Positions 1-8,140 of a DNA stretch of 64,000 nucleotides are shown one piece after another. The translations under genes were made by a program, and so were the position numbers. The notes beneath the pieces were generated by a model, which saw nothing but the letters and a program-made list of their open reading frames with translations, ran no database searches and had not been told where the DNA came from. The stretch is from contig NZ_CBCSIQ010000007.1 in assembly GCF_965139615.1 (NCBI RefSeq), positions 62,001 to 126,000 on the forward strand, given 5' to 3'. Source of the stretch: Kerstersia similis. GTDB taxonomy: Bacteria > Pseudomonadota > Gammaproteobacteria > Burkholderiales > Burkholderiaceae_B. Numbering within the stretch: position 1 is the stretch's first letter; each line of letters begins with the position of its first letter.

Positions 1-763
1 CCCCCGCCACAACGACGGTCTTGGCACGAATCGGGCCTTTTTCAGTGATGACGCCGGAGACTGCGCCACCTTCGGTTTCAAAGCCACGTACCGCGCAATT
101 GGTGACGATTTTCACGCCTTGGGTCTGGACATAGCGCGCCAGCATCGACGCGCCGAGGGCCGGCTCGATACTGCCGTCGTCTTCTTGCAAGAATGCGGTT
201 TTCCACGGTGTTTTCGCGCCGGGCAAACGCTCTTCCAGTTCAACCCCCTCGATAAACCGGGCACGGATGGGCGCATGCTCCGGCGCCTGCTGGCGTGCCT
301 CGGCAAGCCAGGCTTCGACCTTGGCCACATCTTCATCATTGGCGCATGCCTGCACACGTCCATACGAGCGATAGCTGGTGTCGGCGCCGATTTTCTCGTT
401 CATGCCGCGCCAGAGGTACTTGCTGTGCTGGATCAGCTCGGTAATGCCGTCCAGGCCGTAGCTCGTGACCTGCCCGTAGGCACGGCTGGACTGTTCGCCT
501 GCGATCACGCCCTTCTCGCAAATGACAACCGACAGGCCGCGCTCGGCCAGGTACAGCGCCGTCGCAACACCGATCATGCCGGCCCCGACAATCACCACAT
601 CCGCACTGGCCGGCAAGGTATCGTCGCCCGCGACCGGCAAGGCACGCGAGGTCGTTGCTTCCAGCACGCTATCGCGCAGCAGCATGGGCGTTACCGCCGC
701 ACCGCCAGCAACCACCACACCGGCACCGGCTCCAATCAGAAGTTTCCGCCTGGTAATCTTCAT
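1..763 (-). CDS. FAD-dependent oxidoreductase (DAO family), Tat-type leader, 3' end cut by window edge
   Basis: The minus-strand reading frame starts at ATG 761-763 and stays open to base 1, so about 254 N-terminal residues are present and the C-terminus lies outside the window. The start region reads MKITRRKLLIGAGAGVVVAG, a twin-arginine plus hydrophobic stretch, which suggests Tat export or membrane anchoring. About 45 residues in there is a dinucleotide-binding segment (VVIVGAGMIGVATALYLAERG) followed by an acidic residue, typical of D-amino-acid oxidase/glycine oxidase type flavoproteins. Substrate cannot be told from this part. It faces away from the LysR gene at 1391 across a 627-bp gap, so that regulator may control it. 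Family call is firm, substrate unknown. Confidence 0.8.
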   Translation of the reverse strand, partial: MKITRRKLLIGAGAGVVVAGGAAVTPMLLRDSVLEATTSRALPVAGDDTLPASADVVIVGAGMIGVATALYLAERGLSVVICEKGVIAGEQSSRAYGQVTSYGLDGITELIQHSKYLWRGMNEKIGADTSYRSYGRVQACANDEDVAKVEAWLAEARQQAPEHAPIRARFIEGVELEERLPGAKTPWKTAFLQEDDGSIEPALGASMLARYVQTQGVKIVTNCAVRGFETEGGAVSGVITEKGPIRAKTVVVAG

Positions 764-1390
764 AATAGTTACTTCTATTCTCGTTAAATGTGCGAATGCA
801 CCGGACCCTGAGCATCCGGTACGTGTGCGATCGTTATCGTTGGCTAACGCTGGTACTACCGGCGCGCAGGTCCGGCAATGCCATGGGCAAAACTGCCCCT
901 ACAGGGCCAGGCAGCGAAAAAGCCAAAGGTATTTAAGGCATCCATGACCACTCTCATGAGCAAGGCTGATGACGGACACAGGACAGACGAGATGAAATGC
1001 CATCAGACGGCCTCTATCGAGGATAGCCGGCCAGCATACGGAAAGCCGCCGGACGATTGGCATTTCAGCCAGTGTGCGTCATACGCAAGCGATGCCATGC
1101 AATCACGGGCATCAAAATGAACCGCCCCCAATCGGGCGAGTGCTCATGCAAAAGTTCCAAAGTCATACTGATGGCGCGCATTGTGGGGCATTCTTGAAAC
1201 GCTCACAACCGTGTCACATAAAAAACATATTTGCATAATATGTAAAAATAAAAAGGGCTCATCGCATCCTTTACCGGATGAAGACGGTGAAGGAGTCCTC
1301 CCATCCTCGCAAAATTTCCTCGGCCGATCGGTTCAGAATTTTCGTAAATCATTAATAAATCAACCTCTCCTGGCTACAAGCTGAGAAATC
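764..1390. other. Intergenic region between divergent oxidoreductase and LysR genes
   Basis: This 627-base gap has no convincing gene. It becomes AT-rich between about 1200 and 1380, where the promoter of the LysR gene is expected. An imperfect dyad with 7-bp arms (acatatt/aatatgt, 5-bp spacer) lies at 1225-1243 and is a possible regulator site. The left part, next to the oxidoreductase start, shows nothing I can name. Confidence 0.5.
1225..1243. promoter_or_regulatory. AT-rich dyad, possible LysR-type operator
   Basis: The arms acatatt and aatatgt are perfect inverted copies around a 5-base spacer (tgcat), 147 bases before the LysR start and in the divergent gap with the oxidoreductase. LysR proteins often bind T-N11-A dyads in such gaps. 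Assignment is inferred from position and symmetry only. Confidence 0.3.
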
Positions 1391-2341
1391 ATGAGCAGAA
1401 ACCTTGAATCCGGTGTGATTCATGCAATGAGAGCATTCTTACGCGTAGTGGATAGCGGCAGTTTTACTGCTGCCGGTGAGCAAATGGAGCTGACCACCGC
1501 CCAGGTCTCCCGCCTGGTGGCGGATCTGGAGCGACGGCTGGGCGCCAAACTGCTGCAACGCACGACTCGCAGCCGTGTGCTGACCGATATCGGCCGCGAT
1601 TACGCGGCACGCTGCCGCGAGATCCTGACGCTGGTAGAAGAAGCCGAAGCCAGCGCCGCCGGCGCCACCGCCAAGCCCCAGGGCCGGCTGCGCCTGCAAT
1701 GCATGGCCAGCTTTGGCCAACATTATGTCGCGCCGCTGCTGGCGGACTTCTGCGCGCACTACCCAGGCTTGAACGTCAACTACAGCACATCGCAATATTT
1801 TCCCGACCTGCTGGCCGATGGCGTGGACGTCAGCCTGTATCTGGCGGAATCCTTGACAGATTCCGGCCTGACTGCCCGGCGCCTGGGCACCACCTTCTCC
1901 CTCCTCTGCGCCTCTCCGGATTATGTCCGGCAACGCGGGCTGCCTGTCTTTCCTGCCGACCTGGACGGCCATGATTGCCTGCGCGTGGTCAACCCTTCCG
2001 TTTCCCCCGACTGGCGCCTGACGGATCATCAAGGCAACAGCTACAGTTTTACTCCCCAAGGGTCACTGGTCGCAGATACACCGGAACTGCTGCTGGAAAT
2101 GGCGACGCGCGGCGCAGGCGTCACGCTGCTGCCGCTGTTTTCCGTGATCGACGCCATCCAGGCGGGCCGCTTGATACGCGTTCTGCCACGCTGGCGCTCC
2201 CCGGATATCGGCGTGTTTGCGCTCCTGCCCTCACGCTCGTTTGTCGATGCGAAAACCCGTGTGTGGCTCAAGTGGATCGAGCAGCATATTTCCCCCCGCC
2301 TGCAAGCCGACGCCGCCTATTTCTCTCCTGCCGACGCATAG
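1391..2341 (+). CDS. LysR family transcriptional regulator
   Basis: This 316-residue protein has the LysR layout: an N-terminal winged helix-turn-helix (about residues 13-72, with FTAAGEQMELTTAQVSRLV as the helix-turn-helix core and a conserved LLQRTTR after it) and a C-terminal effector-binding domain of two alpha/beta lobes. Length is near the family norm of about 300. The ATG at 1391 has only a weak purine stretch upstream; an alternative ATG lies 12 codons inside (MRAFLRVVDSGS) and would also give a complete domain. It is transcribed away from the flavoprotein gene, the usual arrangement for LysR and its target, so control of that oxidoreductase is the simplest guess. The inducer is unknown. 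Confidence 0.9.
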   Translation: MSRNLESGVIHAMRAFLRVVDSGSFTAAGEQMELTTAQVSRLVADLERRLGAKLLQRTTRSRVLTDIGRDYAARCREILTLVEEAEASAAGATAKPQGRLRLQCMASFGQHYVAPLLADFCAHYPGLNVNYSTSQYFPDLLADGVDVSLYLAESLTDSGLTARRLGTTFSLLCASPDYVRQRGLPVFPADLDGHDCLRVVNPSVSPDWRLTDHQGNSYSFTPQGSLVADTPELLLEMATRGAGVTLLPLFSVIDAIQAGRLIRVLPRWRSPDIGVFALLPSRSFVDAKTRVWLKWIEQHISPRLQADAAYFSPADA

Positions 2342-2441
2342 GGTTCAGGCCCCTGCGCCACCGTTTTCCCGATATGGGCAGGCTAGAGAAAACCCCGTGT
2401 TGCCTGCTGCTTTAACTGCTTGATACATTGCTCAAAAAAAC

Positions 2442-2459
2442 AGAACGAACATTCGTTCT
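2442..2459. promoter_or_regulatory. TetR operator, copy 1 (upstream of tetR)
   Basis: The 18-mer AGAACGAACATTCGTTCT is a dyad with perfect 8-bp arms (agaacgaa/ttcgttct) around CA. An identical copy lies at 3103-3120 before the SQR-like gene. This copy ends 8 bases before the TetR ATG and takes the place where a Shine-Dalgarno sequence would be, consistent with tight autorepression. Two identical copies flanking a tetR gene make an operator assignment strong. Confidence 0.85.
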
Positions 2460-2467
2460 AATATCCA

Positions 2468-3085
2468 ATGACCATGACTGCCCTGGCTTCCCCCTCTGTT
2501 TCCCTGACGCTGTTCCCCGAGCTTGGCTCACGCCATGTTGCCACCTTGCGGGCCGCGCTGCGCCTGTTTACCGAAAAAGGCTACTTCAGCACATCCATTC
2601 ATGACATCGGTAGTGCAGCCAATGTTTCTGTCGGCTTCATGTACCACCATTTCTCCGATAAGCAAGGCCTGGCGCTGGCGCTCTACCAGCATTTGCTCAA
2701 TCGCATGAATACCCTGCTTGACGATATCGAAGCCACGCAAGTGTCCGCCAGCAGCCGCTGCCGCGATGTCGTCCGCATGCTGTTTGAACTGACCGAAGCC
2801 GAACCCGATGTCATGGCTTTCATCGTGCATGCCCGGCACCAGGAGTTCCTACCCGGTGAGCCGTCCATCTGTTCATCCACACCGTTTGTCCGCATGCGCA
2901 ACTTTGTTTTCCAGGGCATAGACGCCGGGGAAATCCGTGCCATCGAGCCCATTGTTGCCGCGTCCATGATGTATGGCGCAGCCATTCGCATGGTCTGTTT
3001 GCGGCTGGACGGTGTGATTGCCGAACCGCTGGAGCACTATCTTGATGAACTTTGGACGAATACCTGGCAATCTCTGAAAACTTAA
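2468..3085 (+). CDS. TetR/AcrR family transcriptional repressor
   Basis: This 205-residue protein has an N-terminal TetR DNA-binding domain (about residues 18-65: ALRLFTEKGYFSTSIHDIGSAANVSVGFMYHHFSDKQGLALAL) and a variable helical ligand domain. The ATG at 2468 has no clear ribosome-binding site because the operator occupies that space; a second ATG two codons inside is possible. It stands directly before the SQR-like gene and DUF1641 gene, and identical 18-bp palindromes precede both tetR and the SQR gene. It is therefore very probably the autoregulated repressor of this operon. The ligand is not evident; sulfide-derived species are a guess from the target enzyme. Confidence 0.92.
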   Translation: MTMTALASPSVSLTLFPELGSRHVATLRAALRLFTEKGYFSTSIHDIGSAANVSVGFMYHHFSDKQGLALALYQHLLNRMNTLLDDIEATQVSASSRCRDVVRMLFELTEAEPDVMAFIVHARHQEFLPGEPSICSSTPFVRMRNFVFQGIDAGEIRAIEPIVAASMMYGAAIRMVCLRLDGVIAEPLEHYLDELWTNTWQSLKT

Positions 3086-3102
3086 TTTTTTTTTAATAAA
3101 CC

Positions 3103-3120
3103 AGAACGAACATTCGTTCT
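3103..3120. promoter_or_regulatory. TetR operator, copy 2 (upstream of SQR-like gene)
   Basis: This is base-for-base the same 18-bp palindrome as at 2442-2459. It sits between the tetR stop and the strong Shine-Dalgarno GAGGAGG (about 3139-3145) of the SQR-like gene. The TetR regulator encoded between the two copies should bind here and repress the flavoprotein and DUF1641 genes. Confidence 0.85.
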
Positions 3121-3149
3121 GATAATTCAACTACCCTGAGGAGGGTTCC

Positions 3150-4340
3150 ATGGCACATCGCGTACTTATCATCGGCGGTGGAATAGGCGGCACCATGACC
3201 GCCAACCATCTGGTGACCAAGCTGTACCCTGAGATCCGTTCGGGCAAAGTGCAAGTCACTATGCTGTCGAACTCCCCTTGGCACTATTACAAACCCGCCT
3301 TCATGTATGTGGCGTTCAACAGTTTTTTCCGCGATGAACTGCGCCGCCCGCAACGAGGACTGTTGCGGCCCGAGGTGGACTTCCTCATTGAGGAAGTCGA
3401 ATCGTTCGAGTTCAAGGCCAACCGCGTACGCTGCAAAAGCGGCAAGCAGGTAGGCTACGACCATCTGATCATCTCTACCGGCTGCATCCCCTCTCCGGAA
3501 CGCATCGAAGGCCTCAAGGAAGCAGGCGACCACTTCTACCAGCATGCGCCTGCCCGCCAGCTGGCCGAAAAACTGAGCACCATCGAGCAAGGACGGATTT
3601 TCATTACCGTCACCTTCCCCAAGACTCCCAATGTGCCGCATCAATGCGGTATTGCCCCTATCGAAACCACGCTGATGCTGGATGATCTGCTGCGCAAACG
3701 CGGGGTGCGCGACAAAGTGGAAATCGTGTACACCTACCCCACGGTATCGCAGTTGCTGCGCAACTGCCTGTTCCTGCAGAAAGACACCTGCGAAGTGCTA
3801 CCGACGATTTTCGAGCAGCGCGGCATCAAGTACCAACGCGGTTTTACGCTCGACCACGTGGATCCCGACCGGAAAATCGCCTACTCAGCGGAAGGCAAAG
3901 ACGAGAACTTCGACATCCTGATGGCCACTCCGCCGATCCGTGCCGTTGACGCCGTACAACGCACTGGCATATCCGAAGCGCTGGACGGCGAAGGCTGGCT
4001 GCCCACCAACCACGAAACCATGCAGGTCTATGGCCTGGAAAATGTCTATGTGCTTGGTGACACCGTCGATTTGCCGGTCAGCAAGGCGGGCGGCTCCTGC
4101 CACAGCCAATCACCGGTCGTCGTCAATAACGTTGCCTCCGAAATCCGCTTCGGCCACCCCTGCGATGCCTATGACGGACGCGTGGTTGCCATCGCCCAGA
4201 TGGGCCTGGAAGACGGCATGCCGCTTTGGTATGACTATCACGTGGACGTCAAACCGACACCGCCCAACAAACTTGGCGGCCTGATGCGCAAGGGCTTCAA
4301 CCGCGGCCTGTACTGGTCAGTCGCGCGCGGCCTGGTGTAA
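3150..4340 (+). CDS. Sulfide:quinone oxidoreductase-like flavoprotein
   Basis: The 396-residue protein belongs to the FAD/NAD(P)-binding pyridine nucleotide disulfide oxidoreductase superfamily, SQR branch. Residues 4-17 (RVLIIGGGIGGTMT) form the FAD-binding glycine-rich motif, and VYVLGDTVDLP (about 299-309) is the second FAD contact. Cysteines at 112 (STGCIPSP), 166 (HQCGIAP) and 317 (GGSCHSQSP) lie where SQRs carry their redox-active cysteines, the last just before the SQ(S/A)PVVV segment of the quinone side. SQRs oxidise sulfide to polysulfide or persulfide and pass electrons to membrane quinone. A GAGGAGG site fixes the start. It is followed after 47 bases by a DUF1641 gene and preceded by the TetR operator. 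A related flavoprotein with another substrate cannot be excluded. Confidence 0.82.
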   Translation: MAHRVLIIGGGIGGTMTANHLVTKLYPEIRSGKVQVTMLSNSPWHYYKPAFMYVAFNSFFRDELRRPQRGLLRPEVDFLIEEVESFEFKANRVRCKSGKQVGYDHLIISTGCIPSPERIEGLKEAGDHFYQHAPARQLAEKLSTIEQGRIFITVTFPKTPNVPHQCGIAPIETTLMLDDLLRKRGVRDKVEIVYTYPTVSQLLRNCLFLQKDTCEVLPTIFEQRGIKYQRGFTLDHVDPDRKIAYSAEGKDENFDILMATPPIRAVDAVQRTGISEALDGEGWLPTNHETMQVYGLENVYVLGDTVDLPVSKAGGSCHSQSPVVVNNVASEIRFGHPCDAYDGRVVAIAQMGLEDGMPLWYDYHVDVKPTPPNKLGGLMRKGFNRGLYWSVARGLV

Positions 4341-4387
4341 GCCCGGGGCAGCGCCTCTCTCCCCCTATTCCGTATTGGAGCCATATC

Positions 4388-4819
4388 ATGAGCACCTCTG
4401 ACAACACCCAAGCCACCCCTCAGCCCGATCCCTGCAGCTTGCTCAAGGACGAGGCCGCCATGCAGGGGCTGGCTGAACTGGTCGGCAAGCTCGAACCGCT
4501 GCTGGCAGGCCGCCGCCTGAACCGTATCGTTGATCTGCTATCGGTCACTGCTGACCTGGTGGACATGAGCGATGCCTATATGATCGAAAAGCTCGCCAAG
4601 GCCTACGAGGAAACCACTGGCGCGCTCTGGACAGCGGGCAATGCCGTCCGCATGGCCAATGCCCAGGTGTCGCAGATGCAGGAAACGCCTTCGCTGCTGG
4701 GCCTGGTGCGCATGGCACGCGACGAAGATGTACGCCGGGGATTGACCTTCCTCTTGGCCGTCGCGGGCGTCCTGGGCAAGCAAATGTCGCAGCCGCCGCT
4801 GGATTACACGGCGGATTGA
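4388..4819 (+). CDS. DUF1641 family protein
   Basis: This 143-residue soluble protein matches the DUF1641 pattern: a helical core running from LAELVGKLEPLLAGRRLNRIVDLLSVTADLVDMSD to a C-terminal stretch MARDEDVRRGLTFLLAVAGVLGKQM. DUF1641 genes are known to stand next to sulfide:quinone oxidoreductase-like flavoproteins and some formate dehydrogenase loci; their biochemical role is not settled. Here it follows the SQR-like gene in the same direction with 47 bases between them, so it is probably co-transcribed and under the TetR repressor. A partner or accessory role for the flavoprotein is inference. Confidence 0.85.
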   Translation: MSTSDNTQATPQPDPCSLLKDEAAMQGLAELVGKLEPLLAGRRLNRIVDLLSVTADLVDMSDAYMIEKLAKAYEETTGALWTAGNAVRMANAQVSQMQETPSLLGLVRMARDEDVRRGLTFLLAVAGVLGKQMSQPPLDYTAD

Positions 4820-4821
4820 AC

Positions 4822-4848
4822 GCTGCGGCCAGCCAGCCTGGCCGCAGC
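4822..4848. terminator. GC-rich hairpin between convergent genes
   Basis: A perfect 11-bp stem (gctgcggccag/ctggccgcagc) with a 5-base loop starts 3 bases after the DUF1641 stop and lies 22 bases beyond the stop of the convergent AraC gene. It lacks a clear T run on either strand, so it may be a processing or pausing hairpin rather than a classical intrinsic terminator. Confidence 0.5.
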
Positions 4849-4869
4849 CGGCCGAGCAGCGCCGTCCGC

Positions 4870-5676
4870 TCAGACGCGGCGCTGCCTGGCCGGGCGTGGC
4901 GCAGCCGGCAACTGGCGAAAATACTCGCCAGGCGTCTGCCCCATCATGCTGCGGAAAAAGGCGATGAAAACGCTATCGCTGGAAAACTCCAGTTCCGCTG
5001 CCGTGGCTGCAATGCTTTTCCCGATCGACAGCCATTCCATGGCCCGCATCAAGCGCCACTGCTGACGCCATTGCTGGTACCCCATCCCGGTTTCCTTGCG
5101 GAAAATGCGTCCGATGGTTTTGCCGCTCGCACCTACCTGCTGCTCCAGGGCCTGCAGGGTCGGCGGCAGCTTGTCCATCTCCTTCAATAGCCTGGCCAGC
5201 CGGCGGTCAGAAGGCATGGGCAGCAACATAGGCTGCACCGGCGCCTGGGCGATCTCATCGAGACACAGGCCCAACAAATGCAGATAACGTCCTTGCGTCC
5301 AGTCCTGTTCAAAAGGCGCCAGCGCCATGGGCTCCAGAACCGCACGCAGCAGCGCACTGACCTCGATCACCCGCACATCCGCCGGCATCTGCGCCGCCAC
5401 TGCCGGATGAAAATACAAAGACCGGTAATCAACGATACGCGTCATGCTGGCACGATGTGTCACATGCGGCGGAATCCAGACCGCGCGTGACGGCGGCATC
5501 AGGCACAGCCAGGCCTCGAACGTAATTTTGATGCAGCCCTGGCAGGCGTACAGCAACTGGCCTCGTGCATGGCTATGCATGCCCGAATCATGATCCGCCA
5601 GTTCCGAAGCAATGCCGACGACGGGCGCCGTATGCTGATCCGCATCGAATATCGCGCTGGGAGCAATCCAAGCCAT
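4870..5676 (-). CDS. AraC family transcriptional regulator
   Basis: The 268-residue protein has an N-terminal cupin-like sensing domain (HSHARGQLLYACQG and WIPPHVTHRASM are typical) and a C-terminal AraC domain with two helix-turn-helix motifs (about residues 160-255; GASGKTIGRIFRKETGMGYQQWRQQWRLMRAM, then AATAAELEFSSDSVFIAFFRSMMGQTPGEYFR). This arrangement marks the AraC subgroup that often controls a neighbouring transporter. The gene is divergent from the MFS gene at 5780 with about 100 bases between them, so it probably regulates that transporter. The effector is unknown. Confidence 0.92.
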   Translation of the reverse strand: MAWIAPSAIFDADQHTAPVVGIASELADHDSGMHSHARGQLLYACQGCIKITFEAWLCLMPPSRAVWIPPHVTHRASMTRIVDYRSLYFHPAVAAQMPADVRVIEVSALLRAVLEPMALAPFEQDWTQGRYLHLLGLCLDEIAQAPVQPMLLPMPSDRRLARLLKEMDKLPPTLQALEQQVGASGKTIGRIFRKETGMGYQQWRQQWRLMRAMEWLSIGKSIAATAAELEFSSDSVFIAFFRSMMGQTPGEYFRQLPAAPRPARQRRV

Positions 5677-5779
5677 CAGGAGTCTGTCCGATTTCAGATA
5701 TTTTTTGTCCAGGCAAGCATAATCGGAATCGCCATCCCCTACCAGAATGTTCTCCTTCGTTATTCAAGGAGTCAGGCTC

Positions 5780-6919
5780 GTGCAGCAACGACATCTGATC
5801 ATCTGGTCGATTATCGTCCTTATGTTTCCCCAACTGGCGCAAACGCTCTACAGCCCCGCGCTGACGGATTTCGCCCGTGCCTTCGGCATTCCGGCGAGCG
5901 CCGCTGCCCAGGTATTAAGTGTCTATTTTCTTTGCTTTGCCTTGGGCGTGGTGCTGTGGGGACGGTTGAGCGACCGCCTGGGCCGCCGTCCGGCCGTGTT
6001 GGGAGGCTTGCTGATTTTTCTGCTGGCAAGCTGCGGCGGATTATTCGCCACCCGCTTTGAGACCTTGCTGGCCAGCCAGGGGCTGGCTGCGCTCGGCGTC
6101 GCCACCTGCTCCATTGGCGTGCAGACCATTCTGCGCGACCGCTTCCAGGGCGCCGCATTGGGCGGCGTGTTTTCATTGGTGGGCATGGCATTGGCGCTCA
6201 GCCCCGCGCTGGGCCTGTACGCCGGCGCCCTGCTGGCAAGCTGGCAAGGCTACCATGGTGTGCTGTGGGCCCTGCTGGCCAGCGCACTGGCCTTGTTGAT
6301 CTGGACGGCCTGCCGCCTGCCCGAAACCCGCCCTTGCCCAACCCATCATGCGGCTCTCTGGCAAACCCTGAAGCTCATGCTGCGGGATCTTGATATTTGG
6401 CGTACGGCTTGCCTGGTCGCCCTGTTCAATGTGGCCATGTTCAGCTACTACGCCATCGGCCCGTTTCTATTCCAACGATTAGGGCTGTCGGATGCGCAGT
6501 ATGGTTACAGCGGCATCCTGCTGGCTGGCGGCGCCGCGCTGGGCGCCTGGGCCAACCGCTACCTGCTGCGCGCCGGTTATGCCGGGCCCGTTCTGATCCG
6601 GGCTGCCATTGCCTTGCTTAGCCTGGCAGGCGCTGCCGTGTGGATGCTGCAGGACAACGCCTGGTTTCTCTTGCCGCTGTGCGGCGTCGTTCTGGCCTAC
6701 GGCGTGGCGATACCGAATTTGCTGGGCGCGGCGCTGCATGCCTATCAGGATCGGCTGGGCACCGCCGGGGCATTGCTCGGCCTGATGTACTACCTGCTGA
6801 TAGGCATCGGCATGTGGTTGACCGGCCAGGCCCAGGCCCTGGGCGGCAGCCTGCTCGCGTGCGGCCTGCTGGCGATGTGTATCGCCACGGCGCGCCGGAG
6901 ACCGCCGCAGCACGCCTAG
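5780..6919 (+). CDS. MFS drug efflux transporter, Bcr/CflA type (GTG start)
   Basis: This 12-helix major facilitator protein has the Bcr/CflA pattern: motif A after helix 2 (LWGRLSDRLGRRPAV) and the helix-4/5 antiporter region (LAALGVATCSIGVQTILRDRF). An upstream ATG at 5747 is in frame, but the GTG at 5780 is preferred. It is preceded at the right distance (8 bases) by the sequence AAGGAG at 5766-5771, and gives the usual family N-terminus (QQRHLIIWSIIVLMFPQ) and length of 379 residues. Divergent from the AraC gene, which probably controls it. Its stop codon overlaps that of the convergent LysR gene (ctag at 6916-6919). Likely exports a hydrophobic drug or metabolite. Confidence 0.9.
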   Translation: MQQRHLIIWSIIVLMFPQLAQTLYSPALTDFARAFGIPASAAAQVLSVYFLCFALGVVLWGRLSDRLGRRPAVLGGLLIFLLASCGGLFATRFETLLASQGLAALGVATCSIGVQTILRDRFQGAALGGVFSLVGMALALSPALGLYAGALLASWQGYHGVLWALLASALALLIWTACRLPETRPCPTHHAALWQTLKLMLRDLDIWRTACLVALFNVAMFSYYAIGPFLFQRLGLSDAQYGYSGILLAGGAALGAWANRYLLRAGYAGPVLIRAAIALLSLAGAAVWMLQDNAWFLLPLCGVVLAYGVAIPNLLGAALHAYQDRLGTAGALLGLMYYLLIGIGMWLTGQAQALGGSLLACGLLAMCIATARRRPPQHA

Positions 6920-7863
6920 CCTGGCGGCACCAATGCTGCGGGTGCAGCCGTTTGCGCCCAGGGCTCCTGCATGAAACGATTTGCCAGATAATCCATCAGG
7001 GCCTGCACCCTGGCCGGCCGGCGGCGCCCTGGGGGAGCGACAAGGCACAGGGCCAAGGGCTCAACGCTCCAATCCTCCATGGCAATCTCTACCTGCCCGG
7101 CCTGCAATTGCTGCCAGATCAAAAACTCCGGCTGCAAGGCCAGCCCCAGACCAGCCAGGAGGGCCGGCGTCAGCGCCTCGGCATTATTGGCGCGCATCAC
7201 TACCGGCAATGCCTGGGTGAATTCGCCTTGTGATGCATGCCTGAAACGCCAGTGCGCGCCGCCGGCAGAATAGCTGTACTGCAAGGCTCGGTGCGCGGCC
7301 AGATCCCTCGGATGCTGCGGCCTGCCATAGCGCTGGAAGTATTCAGGTGCGCCAACCAGCAAAATACGCATGCGGCACAAATGGCGCGCCAGCAAACTGG
7401 AGTCCGCCAGGTTGGCAATGCGCAAGGCCATATCCAAACCTTCCGCCACCAGATCCACACGCCTGTCATCGAACTGGATATCCAGCGACACCTCCGCATG
7501 TTGCTGCAGGAACTCCGGCAACAAGGGACTCAGGCGCTCGATCCCGAAGGACATAGGAGCCGACAACCGGATCACACCGCGCAACGTGGCCGACTGCTCC
7601 ACCATTTCCGCCTCCACCGCTTCGCCTTCTGCCAGAATGCGTTCGGCCCGCTCCAGCGCGGCATGGCCGCTTTCCGTCAGGGAAAGGCGGCGTGAGGTGC
7701 GATGGAACAGCATGGTCTTCATGCGCGCTTCCAGGCGCGTCACAGCCTTGGATACCGTCGCCTGCGACAAGGCCAGTTCCGTTGCAGTTTTTGCAAAAGA
7801 GCCAGTCTGCGCCACTTTGGCAAATATGGCCCAGGCTTCCAGGTCTGGTAGTTTCTTTTTCAT
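6916..7863 (-). CDS. LysR family regulator divergent from pirin gene
   Basis: The 315-residue product starts MKKKLPDLEAWAIFAKVAQTG and carries the LysR helix-turn-helix (about residues 20-45, FAKTATELALSQATVSKAV) followed by LFHRTSRRLSLTESG. It then has the two-lobed ligand domain (RGVIRLSAPMSFG). The open frame extends 56 codons further upstream, but that extension has no domain resemblance, so ATG 7863 is chosen. It shares a divergent gap with the pirin gene at 8141; many pirin genes are paired with a LysR regulator in this way. A 9-bp-arm dyad in the gap (8044-8068) is a candidate site. Effector unknown. Confidence 0.93.
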   Translation of the reverse strand: MKKKLPDLEAWAIFAKVAQTGSFAKTATELALSQATVSKAVTRLEARMKTMLFHRTSRRLSLTESGHAALERAERILAEGEAVEAEMVEQSATLRGVIRLSAPMSFGIERLSPLLPEFLQQHAEVSLDIQFDDRRVDLVAEGLDMALRIANLADSSLLARHLCRMRILLVGAPEYFQRYGRPQHPRDLAAHRALQYSYSAGGAHWRFRHASQGEFTQALPVVMRANNAEALTPALLAGLGLALQPEFLIWQQLQAGQVEIAMEDWSVEPLALCLVAPPGRRRPARVQALMDYLANRFMQEPWAQTAAPAALVPPG

Positions 7864-8043
7864 TCCACAGTCTCCGCTGCATGCCCGACCGCCATGCCGG
7901 CGGAGCATCCGCATCGGCTGCCTGCACGTGATCATCCCGGCATTATCCTCGTATTGTCGCGCGATTATCCGGGGATCAAGGCCCTCATCAGCCCTCATCA
8001 TGCATGGCCGCCAAAGCCGCCCCCAAACCACTGAACACCTAAG

Positions 8044-8068
8044 AAATGGAAAGCATGGGTTTCCATTT
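8044..8068. promoter_or_regulatory. Dyad in LysR/pirin gap, candidate operator
   Basis: Perfect 9-bp arms aaatggaaa and tttccattt flank a 7-base spacer (gcatggg) within the divergent gap, 72 bases before the pirin start. The spacing suits a LysR dimer site. Assignment rests on symmetry and location only. Confidence 0.5.
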
Positions 8069-8140
8069 TCGGGATTCCAGGACGCGAGATGCCGCCTTAG
8101 ACTGTCAGCATCAACTTTGAATCAGCCGTAGGAGGACAGC

